Assembly: GCF_907165205.1 (NCBI RefSeq) | Contig: NC_058198.1 | Location: 11,633,001 to 11,697,000, forward strand | Reading direction: 5' to 3' | Origin: Coccinella septempunctata | Lineage: Eukaryota; Arthropoda; Insecta; Coleoptera; Coccinellidae | DNA: 64,000 nucleotides | Part shown: one piece after another, positions 1 through 12,971 of the stretch | Position numbering within the stretch: position 1 is the stretch's first letter | Layout of the letters: every line of letters begins with the position of its first letter | Made by a program: the position numbers and the translations under genes | The notes under the pieces: generated by a model | The model's database searches: none | Told to the model about the DNA's origin: nothing | The model's input: only the letters and a program-made list of their open reading frames with translations

Positions 1-588
1 GAAAACCATTAAAACAATGTTGTTTTAGTTCAACTTATTTCACAAACGGGTGTATCGAATCAAATGAATTTCGGAATATAGTTTTTCATTTATTTGATGA
101 ATCTTTTTCGAACACAAGAAATCACCCACGTCTTCTAGTTTTCTCGTTATGACCATCACGTACCATAAAATACAAAAAATTCAAAGAACTTAACCCTTGA
201 AACTAAATTTGAGACTATCTAATGAATATTTCAACGTATTGTAAAATAAAGGTTTTCTTTATATTTTCTCATATAGTGCGCCGTTTTCGAGTAATTTGAT
301 GTCCAAAAATTGAAATGTACCTGTGTAATTTGAAAAAATGGGGTACTTTGGCTGAGTAGATGTATAGTGTCACACACATATTCTGCTAGTTATTCTGAAG
401 ATAATTTTGTCTTTCCAGGGGTGGCACAGCTCACTATGAAAACTTAAAATGGCTATATCTTTTTATCAAGGCCGTCACGGAAAAAATGTAATTCAAGAAT
501 GTTTATTCAGAGTACAGGTTATTCTTTGGAAAAAACCATTTTTTTTTCAAACAATTTGAACTGCATATGTTTCCTTCACCCTGTATAC
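1..588. mobile_element. MITE family A, copy 1 (cut by window edge)
   Basis: This stretch follows the same order of landmarks as the better-preserved copies at 2673-3299 and 44670-45367. They include a block reading ATGAATTTCGGAATATAG, the phrase TGCGCCGTTTTCGAGTAATT, and CTAGTTATTCTGAAG. It closes with a CACCCTGTATA-type end near 578-588. The left terminus lies outside the window. No coding capacity is seen. The last 100 bases diverge from the other copies. Confidence 0.7.
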
Positions 589-2672
589 AAAAAATGACTA
601 TGCGACGACGTCCTCAACATCGAAGAATGTTTGATATACATATATTTTTTCCCTATCCGAACTTAAAAACAGGGGGTTAACGTACCCCAACTTTCGTATC
701 TAGCCGCCGCCGATGATATCAATTAATATCGATCAAGATGTGCATCCAGGGTATACTGAATAAACAATTCTCATCAGAGAGCCCACACTGGTCGCTCTAA
801 AATTGATCGAATTTTGTTGTTCATCCCTTTTAGAAGCACAAAACGAAAACTTATAATAGAAAATAGATAACGACCACACTGTTCAATCGTTGAGTAGTTG
901 AACGGTTGAATTTTAGACGGCGGACGATGAACAATGACCGGCGGAGGACCATATTTTCGATTTTCTCGAAACTCGTCAGAAAACGTTACAGGGATGTGCA
1001 AATTCAATTCTTTCCCATCCAGAAGGACTGGTCGTGACTTGTGCTAATCTTCGTAAGCTCTAGCAGCTTCATCAGCTGTTTTTCATGCAGTTCTTGCTTC
1101 ATTGCAATGTTAAATCTAGGACCAAGAGATATTTATCCTGATTTAACAGCAGTCATAATTAAATTTTGTGCAAAATCTCCTTGATTCAGGTACAGCTGAT
1201 TGAATTTTGAGGAAAAGTCGGCAGTAAACAGTGTGAGTGTGAATTTGGATTTACTCTTTTTGCAAAACAGATAATGGAGGTAGGAGCAGGAAGATTTTCT
1301 GCGTTGATCTATCATAACTATCCTTTTGAGATTAGTTTAGGTGGTATGAAGAGTTGTGCGCTCCAAAAGTTCTAACTCAACTGATATCTTCAAGTCAACA
1401 AATTGTCACACAAATTCTCCTGCTGAGTAAGAAGTTAAATAGCTGTTGAAGGTAATCGCTCATCAGACAAACAAATAGTCCCGCAGATGGATAAAAAATA
1501 CAGTTGAAGAAAACTCACTTTTTCACATTCATCCAGAAAACTTCCATGCGAAAAGAACTGGTAGAAGCATCTCATAAACAAGGGTGAGTCCACTGATTAC
1601 ACAGAGTTGCGGTCGATGGTTAATAATTGGTCATATAACTGAGTTGTTAACAAGGACACATTTAAAGCACGTCGCACACTTGTGACACACACAGGCTCCT
1701 GTTTTAACGCACAAACTCGAAGATTGTAACATATAGCTCTAACAGAAATTGGTTAGATAAGCGGAGCGAACTAAAGTAGGTGCGCAAGTCTTGTTAAGCC
1801 CGGCCTTAACGCTCTCTAAAATATTTGCTGGAACCTAGCTACGAGCTGATGTAGGCAGAGCCAAGCTAATTTGCTGGGAGGGGTTTCATACCCAATCTCC
1901 ATTTTGTTTTGCGCGTTTTTCGTCATTAAATTGACCCATGGTTTATGAAGTTTGTGCATCCAGTTTATTGGTGCAAATATGTAAATAAATTATTATACAC
2001 CATGTAGGTAAGTAATTGGTTGTTTACTGGATAGTTTGATGAATTATAGGTATATATAAATGGTTGACACAACAAGTTTCGTTCTGAATTACTAAATTAC
2101 CCACTAACTGTCAAAAACAGATTATGAATATTGTTTATAACTTACGTTCGGTGATTAATATATGAAAATGGGTAATTACTGTTATAATTTCATCATGTAC
2201 ACTTGGGGTGCATCATTTCAAACAAACTAATAGCCACGTTGATTGCTAATAGATTTCCATAACCATATACTTTGCATGTTCCTGAAGACCAACCATGGCA
2301 ACCTCCACGAAAATTGTGCGATTTAGATGCGATGAGCTTTGGACGCTGGTATCCATAATTTGTTGGTGATTATAGCGAAGGGCGGAAAGCATGACACAAA
2401 GAAATCCTCATGGCCGTATAAAGAGTTTATTTATTGTTCCCAAGCTCACCTATGGCGCTGAAGTGAATTTAAGTATTTCAACATACGAAGCAAATGATGC
2501 TGTATGGACGGCTGATACCAAATCCCCAGGAGCAAAGGAAGGAGTTCTAAAAATTGGACGTCGGATGGAGTATGGTAGACCGATGACATACATGGAAAAA
2601 TTTACATAAACACCTTTTGTTCCTTAAATTTTACAAGTTGAATTATTCTTCGTCTGGTAAGTGCCGCTAATA
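589..2672. other. Unassigned AT-rich DNA
   Basis: No convincing gene, RNA or element boundary is visible. The longest frame is a 72-codon one at 2391-2609 on the plus strand, which has no motif I recognise and no clear splice context. It could be a decayed exon or chance. Confidence 0.4.
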
Positions 2673-3299
2673 TACAGGATGAGTCTTCGACTCGTACAAA
2701 TAATTTAACTGTAGATTCTTGAGGTCAAATGAAACACTTTTTTCCTTTACCATTTTTTCCGAATCGGCTCGGTTTGAAAGATACAAAAAAAAATTTATGG
2801 AATGAAATGTATTTCGGAATATAGTTTTTCATTTATTTCGATGAATCTTTTCGAACACAAGATATCACCCATGTCTTCCAGTTCTCCCATTATGACCATT
2901 ACGTACCATAAAAATACCAGGAATTCAAAAAGAACCCAATTCTTGAAACTAAGTTGGACGCTATCTAATGAATATTTGAACGTTTTGTAAAATAAAAGCA
3001 TTCTTCATATTTTCTCGTATAATGCGCCGTTTTCGAGTAATTTGATGTTCAAAAATAAAAGAAATATCTGTGATATTCAGAAAATTGGGTATTTTGGCTC
3101 AATGAAACTCTGTTTGAAAGCTAGTTATTCTGAAGGTAATTTTATTGTTCCAGGAGTGGCACAACTCATTATGAAAACTTAAAATTGCTATATCTTCTTA
3201 TCAGGTCCAAATCGTAAAAATGGATATAAAAAGTATTTCTTCTGACCTCAATAATTTACTCTTAAAATATTTGTACGAGTCAAAGACTCAGCCTTTATA
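2673..3299. mobile_element. MITE family A, copy 2 (complete, about 627 bp)
   Basis: It begins TACAGGATGAGTC and ends GACTCAGCCTTTATA. The ends are inverted repeats: GACTCGTACAAATAATTT with GATTCTTGAGGTC on the left, and GACCTCAATAATTTACTC with TTTGTACGAGTC on the right. The interior has only chance frames. Terminal inverted repeats with no transposase suggest a non-autonomous DNA transposon. TA at the ends suggests TA target sites. Confidence 0.8.
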
Positions 3300-3311
3300 T
3301 ATAAAGGCGCG

Positions 3312-3537
3312 TACTCACTGGCGAGCAACAAGAGCAACCGGCCATAAAAATCCCATTAAATTTTACGACCTTCCACTTTCGTTGCGAACTTCGAAGCGAT
3401 CCGAGACTTGTCATTCTTCGCCACTCTCAAAGAAAAGTAAAACCGTGCTTTGCAAGGACGTACTCACTGGTGCAACATGCAAAGTCGTAAAATTTTATGG
3501 GATTTTTATGGCCGTTGCTGTTGCTGCTCGCCAGTGA
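3312..3537. repeat. Small foldback element (226 bp)
   Basis: The left arm (about 3312-3374) reads TCACTGGCGAGCAACA and continues through CCATAAAAATCCCATTAAAT. The right arm (about 3484-3537) is its reverse complement, ending GCTCGCCAGTGA. The roughly 55-bp arms match closely and enclose about 110 bp. It lies 13 bp beyond the end of MITE A copy 2 and carries no coding sequence. Confidence 0.75.
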
Positions 3538-3539
3538 TT

Positions 3540-4640
3540 GGCACTCCGTCTGTTGGAGGACATTGGCATCCACATTTAATGGCGACCACATTTAATTGTG
3601 TAAATTTGCTAAATGTAATTCGACTTGCAATATTTTGATCAATAACAGATGCTACCGATGGCATTTTACCTCGTGTCACAGTTGACTGCCGAGCTCATTT
3701 ACATATTTATTGTTGTGGTTTTTTCAGTTATTGATGAATTATGATGCGAATTTGCCGATGTAAAAAAGAATTTTCGTCTTGTCTTGAGAACAAGTCATGA
3801 AATAAAAAATTTCTTGTTTTGAAGTTTTCTTATTTACATATTTCATATCTTGTCTGGACTCCAGAAATTTCAATATCTTGAAATTTCCTTCTATACCAGT
3901 TTTATTGCGTTGCGCAAGCAAGAGAATCTGGTGCATGGTTCCCTGATATTTATTTGTTTTTGTCGAAATCAAATGTATTTGCATTGAACTCTAAAAGAAC
4001 TCCTTTTAGAGTTCACTGTGTATTTGCGCTCACAACCCCGTTCAGTTAAGTAGGAATATTATTACCAAGGAAGTATAGCAAGAATGGCGAAATAGGAAAT
4101 ACTCGGATCTCTTCGGTAATGCCCCAAGCCACGTCACACGAATGCGCACGGTGCCGTGCAATAAATTTCAATAATTTAATGCTCATTCACAGACTCACTT
4201 CCAGTGACTCGTTCATCAGATAAACAACGTTTTGACACAAAATTTGAAGTTATTTTGAACTAGCGCTTATCTATAACTTTACACATTTTCTATGACACGC
4301 TACTGCAAACTTTGCCACCTTCTACGTCATCACTCTTCTAATCAGCCTTTGAACTGAATTGCATCAGCGTTCTATATCTTTTTGGTTATTACAAAGGGGC
4401 AGTCTTATTTAACCCCAAATTCGATGCTGATGAGGGCATCTTGAGAACTATAAGACTTTGAAAAAAAATCTTGTAGGATCACCGATCTCTTTTCTCGAAA
4501 TAATTAGATACCAGAAAGCAGAACATAAATATCTTGATTCGTTCTCGAGTTACAGGGCGTTTCTGAAAAATAACTGTTTCAAATATTTTGCTATATCTTG
4601 GTTTATGTCCGAGATATTCGAAATATTCAACAACATTTTC
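3540..4640. other. Unassigned DNA
   Basis: Only short frames occur here, such as 81 codons on the minus strand at 3739-3984, with no recognisable motif. No repeat boundary is clear. Confidence 0.4.
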
Positions 4641-6160
4641 TTCAGTAATTTTCAAGTTTTATGCGATACTCGTAACGGATCATAGAAATTAGGTACCTAC
4701 CATTTCAGAGATATAGAGGAAAATCGGTGTTTTTTTATCAAGGCATATGTTTATTATACCCTATATCAACGATTTTCCACAAAAAATTGCCAGAACATAG
4801 ATCCAATGAAATAGACATAGAAAATACATATCATGTTTTAGGAAGCTGAAATTTTGAAAATTGAACACTTAGATCCTGAGGATGAGTAGAAAAAACTGGG
4901 TTTGTGCTATACAGGGTGTTCCAAAATTATTCGTCTTTTTGCTCGATACGAATAAAGCAAAAAATTGATTTTTTCAACCTAATACCCTACTTTATACAGG
5001 GTGATTCATAACTATTGAAACATAGGCTAAGGGCAGATTGATTGGACCAAAATATGGCGATAGGACCAAATATACCTCAATAAAATATTGCTGTGAAAAA
5101 AGATAGAGGACGTTAAAGTTGAATTTTTTATAACAGGACAGAATAATATTTTCTTCGATGTTCGAAAGTCCTTTATTGAAAGAATTAGAAAAAGCATAGA
5201 AGTCGCAGGAGGTTACGTAGAACATTTAATTTAAGTTTATTCTTTTTATGTTACATTGTTTTTAATTATGCTTTATCGTCGAAATAAATAAATAAAGGAA
5301 ATAAATCGTTACTTCAAATCCCCTTCCGATACTCTTAACTGTTCAATTGTGTTTTTCTTAAAAACGGATGAAAAAACATACAGTGAAATTATTAGCAAAA
5401 AACGAAAAAAAAATTCAACTTTAACGCCCTTTATCTTTTTCCACAGCAATATTTTATTGAGGTATATTTGGTCCTATCGCCATATTTTGGTCCTAACAAT
5501 CTGCCCTTAGCCTATGTCCCAATAGTTATGAATCACCCTGTATATTTTCAGAGAAAACCAAAATCCGAATCTAACGATGTATAATGCTCGTAAACCTCAT
5601 GGTTTCAGAAATAATGTCAGATTTTTATAAAAATGAGGGTCTTTAGCGTACGACTTTTGTTGCCACGTCAATTTCGTGAGATTCTAAAATCATTGAAAGT
5701 TCGACTGAAGGTATCTCGAAGGTCTTGCAGCAAATGAGTAACATTTGGAACATTTGTTTTAGTTGGGATAGGTTTCATAAATTTTTTTCCAAAGTTCTCC
5801 CAACGATCTCATCACATTATCCACGAAACTCATCCCCAGGATCTCAAACCTACCCATTTTCGAAATTTCAGCATCCTAAAATTTGAAATGTCTTCTCTAT
5901 GCCTTTATCATCGGTTCTATATTTTTGGCAATTTATTGTGGAAAACCGTTAATATTTCCGAAAGTATCTGAAATAGGGATATTGAAGTAGAAGACCAAAA
6001 TACTCAGATGGAAAATAAAGAAATTTATAGTATTTTCCGTACAAGCTGAATTGCCGCAACATTGGAAATATTTTAGTCGGATAGATCAGAAGCGTAAACC
6101 TAAGTACCCAAATTTTTATATCAATCCTATGATCCGTTCTTCGTAAAAGTCTAACGAATC
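4640..6160. mobile_element. MITE family G, large inverted-repeat element interrupted by MITE C
   Basis: The segment 4755-4900 is approximately the reverse complement of 5830-5960. Landmarks are GATTTTCCACA with AAATTGCCA on the left and TGGCAATTTATTGTGG on the right, then GAAGCTGAAATTTTGAAAAT against ATTTTCGAAATTTCAGCATC. Weaker similarity extends outward through AACGGATCATAG and its complement near 6130. The outer ends are approximate. MITE C occupies the middle. Confidence 0.55.
4995..5542. mobile_element. MITE family C (548 bp, about 130-bp TIRs)
   Basis: It opens TACAGGGTGATTCATAACTA and closes with the reverse complement TAGTTATGAATCACCCTGTA. The arms stay nearly complementary for about 130 bp, through GGCTAAGGGCAGATTG and GATAGGACCAAATATACC. 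There is no transposase. It sits inside MITE G and is therefore younger than it. Confidence 0.85.
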
Positions 6161-7839
6161 AACCCCTAAAAATCTACCAAAGAGTGAATCTACCAATAAG
6201 GTAGAACAATTGGTTTACTAGCGTTTCTCCCTATTTTAATATTGAGAGAAGTGTTCGTGATCCTGTGGTCTAAAATAAAGAGCCCCTAAAATAAAAAGAA
6301 GGTGATAAAAAACCCATCAATGACAAAATCATCCTCAGTAACCAAGCTCCATCTAAGTCCGGCAAAAGGGTAGAGTTGACCTTTAAAAAAATTCAACTAA
6401 TAACTGAAAATTTGCGTGATTTGAAATAATCTGTTTAACATGAAATAATTCCATAGCTTTTCTTTGCATACCATGTGCGAGTAACATTTCTTTGTGAATT
6501 GAATAAATAATTTCGTAAAACACTCAGTAATGTCTTATATATATAATATAAGTTATACGTATTTGTTATGTGTATACCAAACCACAATCATCAGGAACTG
6601 ATGACCTAATAAATATTATAAAAGCACAAATCAACTTTAATTGGAGGTATCGAACGAAACTTATTATTGCTGAAACACCGGCTCGGCAGAGGAGACGTGT
6701 GATTGCCACGGAACCAGGAAACCATTGTCTTTACCGGATACAGGGTGGAAAATTGCTAAGACGGTTCTGCTAACAACTTCCTCCTGAATTATCAAAGCGA
6801 CGCGGGGCGGAAACGAATAAAAGCTAGCACAAAAACAGTTAAAAACGTGTTATTACGTTGTTATTTGGATATGAATTAATAGAGAAATAAATAGAAAAAA
6901 GCCAGCTGTCGCATGTCGTAATCCATCGAAATGATATTTTAATACACCGAAATCGGCGTTTAATTCACGCATCTATTCGGTGTAACCAAAAAGGGACTTG
7001 ATGGCTTTCTGCACATTTGGAATTCGTATATTGGTCACTAGGATAAGTGAGTCATTATAGTTTTATGACTCTAAATATTTTTATAGGGGACCGATTCCGT
7101 TTCATTAGGCATCGATTTTTTTCAGGAGGAAATAAGCAATAATCTTTGAATGAACTTCACCATTGCATAGGTACTGGTATACCTAGCTGCATTTAATTGC
7201 ATATACGTTTTTTTCAGTTATGGTTTATCTGTAATTGACTCAAGAGAAAAAATTCCGTTCAATATAAAATTAAAAGAATTATTGGAAAACAAGTACAAAA
7301 CTGATAGAAATAGAATCTGAAATGAAGTACATGTTAGTTAGTTGGTTTCTCTTTAAAAGCATGCTGTGTAAATCAATCGCATTTTCACTCATTTATTCTG
7401 CAGTTTCGTTGATAAATCTGTTTTTCCCCACTGTTTTTTCGAAAAATAAAGAAATTATTTCAATTCTTTCGGCCGATGAATAAATTATTTTGACCTTAGT
7501 TGTTGATAAAAGAAACAAATAGTAATAAATTGATCTCTGATGTATGACAGTCAACCATAAAATAAATTAGAAAAAATTTGATTCATTCACACAGTATGTT
7601 TGAGAAATTACAAATTACGTTCAAAATTCAAATTTGAATATCTCAAAAACGATGGATCGAATGAGGAAAAAAAAACAAATAGGTATGCAGAACTCAGAAT
7701 AGGCCTTTCAAATGAGATATCCCTCACCCCCATCTTCGCTATCCAAAATATAGGGATTAGGGTTGTAAAACTTAGGGTTGAAGCAAGACGGTTTTCAATT
7801 TGTCCTCTCTCTATGGAACCAGAAATCGAAGCGTTTTTA
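6160..7839. other. Unassigned AT-rich DNA
   Basis: No gene or repeat can be supported. A 67-codon plus-strand frame at 6570-6773 and frames at 7600-7949 have no recognisable motif. The latter overlap the left end of MITE D. Confidence 0.4.
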
Positions 7840-8463
7840 TACAAGGTGTATCCGAGTGGCACCGAAAAAATGGAAGGGGTGATTTTTTCAGAAAAATTGG
7901 TTATTTGATACAAGATTTTTTGAAAAACCTCCTCTTGAAAAAATACCACTCTGAAGGTTAAAAAAAAATTGTTTTTTTGTAATTCTCCCTGTATGTTGAG
8001 CTAAATGACATTAAACTAGATATTAAGGCAAAATACTCTCGCGTTAGCTCATCTTTCTGAGAATGCATTGCATTTTTCTCTCGTAAATGCTTGAGTTGTA
8101 GGAAAAACTTGTGAGAATAAAAATGTTTGTATATGAATTGTGCTTTTCAGCCATGTTTTTTTTCATCAAAAAAAAAGTTTTGAGAAAAAATATTTCTAGA
8201 GGTTCACTATTTCGGCCCTTTCTTAGCATTTTCCAGGGATTGAATAAATTCAACATGTGTATTTCAAATGATATTTACCAAGTTTCGTGTCTTCAACTTA
8301 ATGTACAGGATAAAAAGGAAAACAATTTTTTTGTTAATTTTTCGAAGGGTGTCACTTTGCCGGGGGGAGGTTTTTCAAACAATATTATACTAAATACCCA
8401 CCTTAATTTTCACCACAGAATCACCCCTTACATTTTTTCGGTATTATTCAGATACACCCTGTA
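7840..8463. mobile_element. MITE family D (624 bp, diverged TIRs)
   Basis: The left end, TACAAGGTGTATCCGAGT followed by CGAAAAAATGGAAGGGGTGA, mirrors the right end, which carries TCACCCCTTACATTTTTTCG and GATACACCCTGTA. The similarity continues inward past TTTGAAAAACCTCC, with gaps. The arms look older than those of families B and C. Confidence 0.65.
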
Positions 8464-10869
8464 TATTTCGGTGCTGCAGACCTACAAAGCCGCTGTTTCG
8501 TTTTCAATGGCCAACTCTCTATAGATTTAGTCTAGTCTATTCATTTTAGCAATGGCATGAAGTGTTTTTTTTATGGTTTTCGAAAGTCGAAATGCGGCTC
8601 TTTCTTTATGTATTTCAGATTTTTCTTCGATAACGCTGAAAATTCACATTTTTAGCTAATTTTCCTTACGTAGAATCGACTGAAACAATAAAAATTATAG
8701 GTTGTAAAATGAAAATCTTGTGTTTTGATTCGATTAGTCCAACTTGATGATCTTCTCATAAACACCCTGTACATTTTAGGCCCATACTAAATAATAGAAA
8801 ATTTTTTTAAATGGTAACAAATTTTTGAATGGTAAAAAATTTCTCGACAAAACCTTCTTACGAGAAATGTCCAGACAGTGTGAGCTCCCGTTCTCACCAT
8901 TTTTTCATAAGAATCCTGTTTTTTACCCAAGGTTTGATATACACTGTTGAAATATGCCATCAAATCCGCTATCTTGCGTAGGAAAAGTATACTGCTTCTG
9001 CCATTTGAAGTAAGAAAAATATCGGTTGCAGAGGTCTGAAAATATTTTAGGATAAAGTTCATTGTCGAAAACCCCAACATGCGCAAATTTTCAGCACAAA
9101 ATTGAGATCAAGTTTCCATAAACGTCTAATATGTCATCTCGGTAAATCATACTGTATATAATTGAAAAAATTTACCGCTTTCGAATAATTTATGTTTAAA
9201 AATAGATGTGTTGGTCTTTGTATAGTATAAACATCCGCAGTATAACATCCGCAAAGTGAACCAAAAGTGTCCAGTACTTCTAAACAGTACCAGGGGGATA
9301 TAGAAAATCAAGGAATATATGCAGTGTTTGCCAAATGAACATATGCTCGATGTACTATCAGGAAGGGCTGGTTGATTATCGGTTTTTGGTTTATAACTTC
9401 CAAAACATCCAACATCCAAATATTCAGTATTATTTGAGGATATCTACAAGCTTTTCCTTCTTCGTTCTGCGTATTCGCTTAAGGTAATTTTCAAACTTTT
9501 CTGAATATATTTTTTGATATTATTGTTCTTCAGAAAACACGTGAATCATAATTATATTCTTCGAAGATTTTTTCGACATTTATGTATTATCAATAAATTT
9601 GCCGTTTTTCAGTTATTTAGGAAAAAGCGATTGTCAATAGTCGGACTCTGAGGGTTGTAGCACCCTTGATAATTGCAGATTTCGATCAAATATTCATTGG
9701 ACAAACAATACATATCTCTTAGTATTCTATGACTCTTATAGCACTGTACTACTCTACTATAGATATAGATATAGTTAGTTTTTGGTTGTTATACCAACAA
9801 AAAACCTTTTCTGAAGAGAATATTATTTTAATCCTTTGTATATCTGAAAAAAACTGATAATAAGAAAAATGTTCAGAATAGCTTAACCTTTTCCTTGATA
9901 ACTGCCCTTAATGAATAATGAATACGAAGAATCAAAGTCAAAGAAGCATAAGCGAAAATAAGGTGTCTGGTTATGCCTAAAAAATAGCCAATATTAAAAT
10001 GTATTAAGGTAATGGTACGCCGTATACGCCTCTCGAAGGCTATGTATTAAAAACCGATTATCGTTAGGCGCTTCTAAAGGGTTGTAGTATTCTCAATACA
10101 TTCAGTAATCAATTCATGGGTGTTCTATCATCCTAAGAAATATTGCTCGACATTTATTGTTGATTATCAGAAAAATGGTCCAACATTCACTATTTCCAGT
10201 TGATCCAATAAAATATGAAATCATTTTTTGAGGAACGGTTGAGGCAATTCTGCCGAATGATCATTTTTTTTTTTGGATATACTGAAACGAATTAATAAGT
10301 GCCTATCACTTATTGCGAAGAAAGCCCAAAACAATTGTACCTCATGCCGAAAGGTGCAAACTCTTGTTTGAGATATTTCTTGATAAATGAATCGGACATT
10401 CCATCCAGATCTTGTCTTCAAATCGAACAGAATTGTCGATTCTTACTGAATCAACAAAATAACCCTCATTACACATCGTAATCGAAAAATCTGCACCGTG
10501 ACTATTGAACAATTCCCCATTGTTCATTCATAAATGTGGCTTCACGCTCACACGTGATTTATAAGTCAGAGGGACCGAACCGACACACCCTAATGTTTAT
10601 TTGGCAAATTTCTGGCCCTTAGCTTTCGACGTTACTAATTTGTATCATATTGTTGCATCCCGCTGCTTAATCAGCAACTTATATGCTTCCATCCTACAGC
10701 TGTGAATTAACCCAAAATATTGGGGGCGTTTATTCGAAAACATCAAAGGATAAAATAAAAATATGATGATTTTGAAAAGTACAGCTCTTATGTTTCATGG
10801 AGTGTATCTCAGAATGAATATAATGAATGAATATCTCAGAATGAATATAATTTCACCAACAAGTGCCTC
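8464..10869. other. Unassigned DNA with a possible satellite-unit relic
   Basis: There is no supported gene. Bases 9270-9346 include GTTTGCCAAATGAACATATG, which resembles the end of the 177-bp repeat unit at 29752-30284, so a relic of that repeat may lie here. A CACCCTGTA end at 8763-8771 suggests another unpaired MITE terminus. Confidence 0.35.
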
Positions 10870-11079
10870 TACGGGTTCAGTCTGTGACTGGTGCAAATAT
10901 TTTAATAGTGTATTCTTGAGGTCAAAACAAACAATTTTTTTCTATACTTTTTTTCCTACTCGGCCCTGATAAAAAGATATAGCCATTTTATGTTTTCATA
11001 ATGTGCTGCGCCACCTCTGGAAAAACAAAATTACCTTCAGAATAACTAGCTAAATATGTGACACTACACATCTGATAAA

Positions 11080-11092
11080 CAGAGTTGTATTC
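11080..11092. repeat. Left 13-bp target-site duplication of the PLE pair
   Basis: CAGAGTTGTATTC occurs here and again at 14390-14402, directly outside the inserted block. The related MITE A copy 6 has a similar word (CAGAGTTGCATTC) once at the equivalent position, which supports a target duplication. Confidence 0.85.
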
Positions 11093-11698
11093 TAATATGG
11101 GAATGGTGGTGGAAAAGGTCAAAATATTCGGGATTTAAACTTCCAACTTAGCCAACGTTTCGTAAATTATATTTCCATCATCAGGGCACTGAAAATGAGA
11201 AAACAAACTCTGAAAAGTCTCTCCCTTCATGATAGTGAGACAAAGGTGCAAAACATCAATACAAGGATACTTGTTACTTCTTAAAAAATTGGTATAAAAA
11301 GTGATTAAAAAAGAAAATTACAAAATTACTCGAAATTACAAAATATCACAAAAATAAAAATGACAAAGTCAAAATCAAGAAGCACAGCACAGAGGAGAAG
11401 GAGAAGAGAAAGAAAACATATAAAAAACAAGAATTACCAAATATATGAATATGCATATAAATATCAATAAATAAATAAATTAATAAATTAATAAATTGAA
11501 ATGTAAAAGAAATCACAGATCAATTGCTACTCACAAGATGAAATTGCTTTTCCCACAGTCATTGAAAAATATCATATATAAAATTCATTAAAACAAAACA
11601 ATGGTACGCTTTCATCGAGGTAAAACAATGACAACAAAGGGAGATCGGGAACATATGAAGACAAACACAGAGAAATGTGGACGGACACCGAGAAATGT

Positions 11699-12970
11699 TC
11701 ACGTTTTCTTTCTTACTTTCTTCAATAAATTATGATATATTATAGAAAGGTGCTGTATGTCGGTTCTGGAATTGACAGAATCGTGAACCTTGATCTGGAT
11801 CATCTCGTGCAACAATCGTTTGCCGAGGAAAGGATGTCTTCCCAAAAGAACAACATCATCGAAATCAAAACGGTGTCCAGTTGACTCACAGTGGTGGGCT
11901 AGTGCAGTCTTAGGGTTGGTGATGGGTAGACTAACAGAACGTTTATGCTCCTCAACTCTAATTTTTAAATATCTGCCAGTCTGGCCAACATATACTTGGG
12001 AGCAATCATTACATCTAATCATGTAAACAATGCCGGACTGTAGGGAAACCGGAGTTACGTCCTTGATACGGGTGAAAAAATTAACGCCAACAGTGTTCTT
12101 ATTTCTGAAAGCTACATGCAAAACATCAGATTTCAATATATGCGCCAACCTTTCCGATAGGGACCTAACGTAAACTAGTCCGTAGAATTTTTTTTGTTGT
12201 TAAGACATCCCCAACACCATCAACCCCCTGGGAAGCAACCGGGACATTAATCGGAAAACCCTCACCGAGAATACGGTTTATAATAGAAATAGGATAATTA
12301 TTTTTAAGAAGTATCGATCTTATGTATTCTAAGTTTTTCCCCCAGTATACCTCATCAGAGAGGTGTAACGCTCTATGTTTCAAATTTCGGATAATGCTGA
12401 TCTTATGCACGAGCGGATGATGAGAGAAAAAATTTATATAACGTTCAGAGAAGGTTGGCTTAGGGAACCAATCAACAGTTAGAACGTTCAATTCATCTCG
12501 TTGAATCTTAAGGTCCAAAAAGCTTATGCTGCCATTGTGTTCGTTCTCTAGAGAAAATTGCAAACGGGGGTGGAAACTGTTAAAGACACGCAGAACCTCA
12601 TCGTCACTACCGACCGGTATCGATATCAATAGGTCATCTACATACCTACGAAAAAGTGGCACAAGAAAAGGTAATTTAGCAATGGAAACCTTTTGTAACC
12701 GGGACATAACTATTTCAGCACATTTGGAAGAAATGCAGCCCCCCATACCAAAACCAAAGATCTGCAAATAAAGGGTGTCATTAAAAGAAAAATAACTGCT
12801 ATCGATGATGAATTCGTAAATTATTTTAAAGGTTGCAAAATCAAAGGACTTGTTTTCAACGAGATGCCATCCATCTTCAATTATATTCAAGGCTAAATCT
12901 GTAGGGGTATTGGTGAAAAGGGATATCACATCAAGGGACACCAACTTATAGCCTGGTGGTAACTGAAATT
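11699..12970 (-). pseudogene. PLE reverse transcriptase plus GIY-YIG endonuclease, 5'-truncated and frameshifted
   Basis: Read on the minus strand from 12970, the frame enters the RT at PPGYKLVSLDVISLFTN. It passes FGFGMGGCISSKCAE, the catalytic FRRYVDDLLIS and SFLDLKIQRD, and stops at 12165. After a +1 slip at a run of eight A the frame resumes as FYGLVYVRSLSERL and runs to 11699. That second part has the GIY-YIG signature GIVYMIRCNDC with VYVGQTGRYLKIRVEEHK, and a later TGHRFDFDD. RT joined to GIY-YIG is diagnostic of Penelope-like elements. The N-terminal part of the RT is missing. The 36 residues before the junction in the open frame (from 13073) are antisense of arm B and not protein. 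Confidence 0.88.
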
Positions 12971-12971
12971 T

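Noticed and set aside
2391..2609. Small plus-strand gene
   Set aside because: 72 codons with no motif, no splice or promoter context; kept only as a note.
7600..7949. Two overlapping 100-codon frames as genes
   Set aside because: They lie opposite each other over a MITE D end and show no protein signature.
8787..9086. 99-codon minus-strand frame as a gene
   Set aside because: No motif, low-complexity AT-rich codon use and no conserved context.
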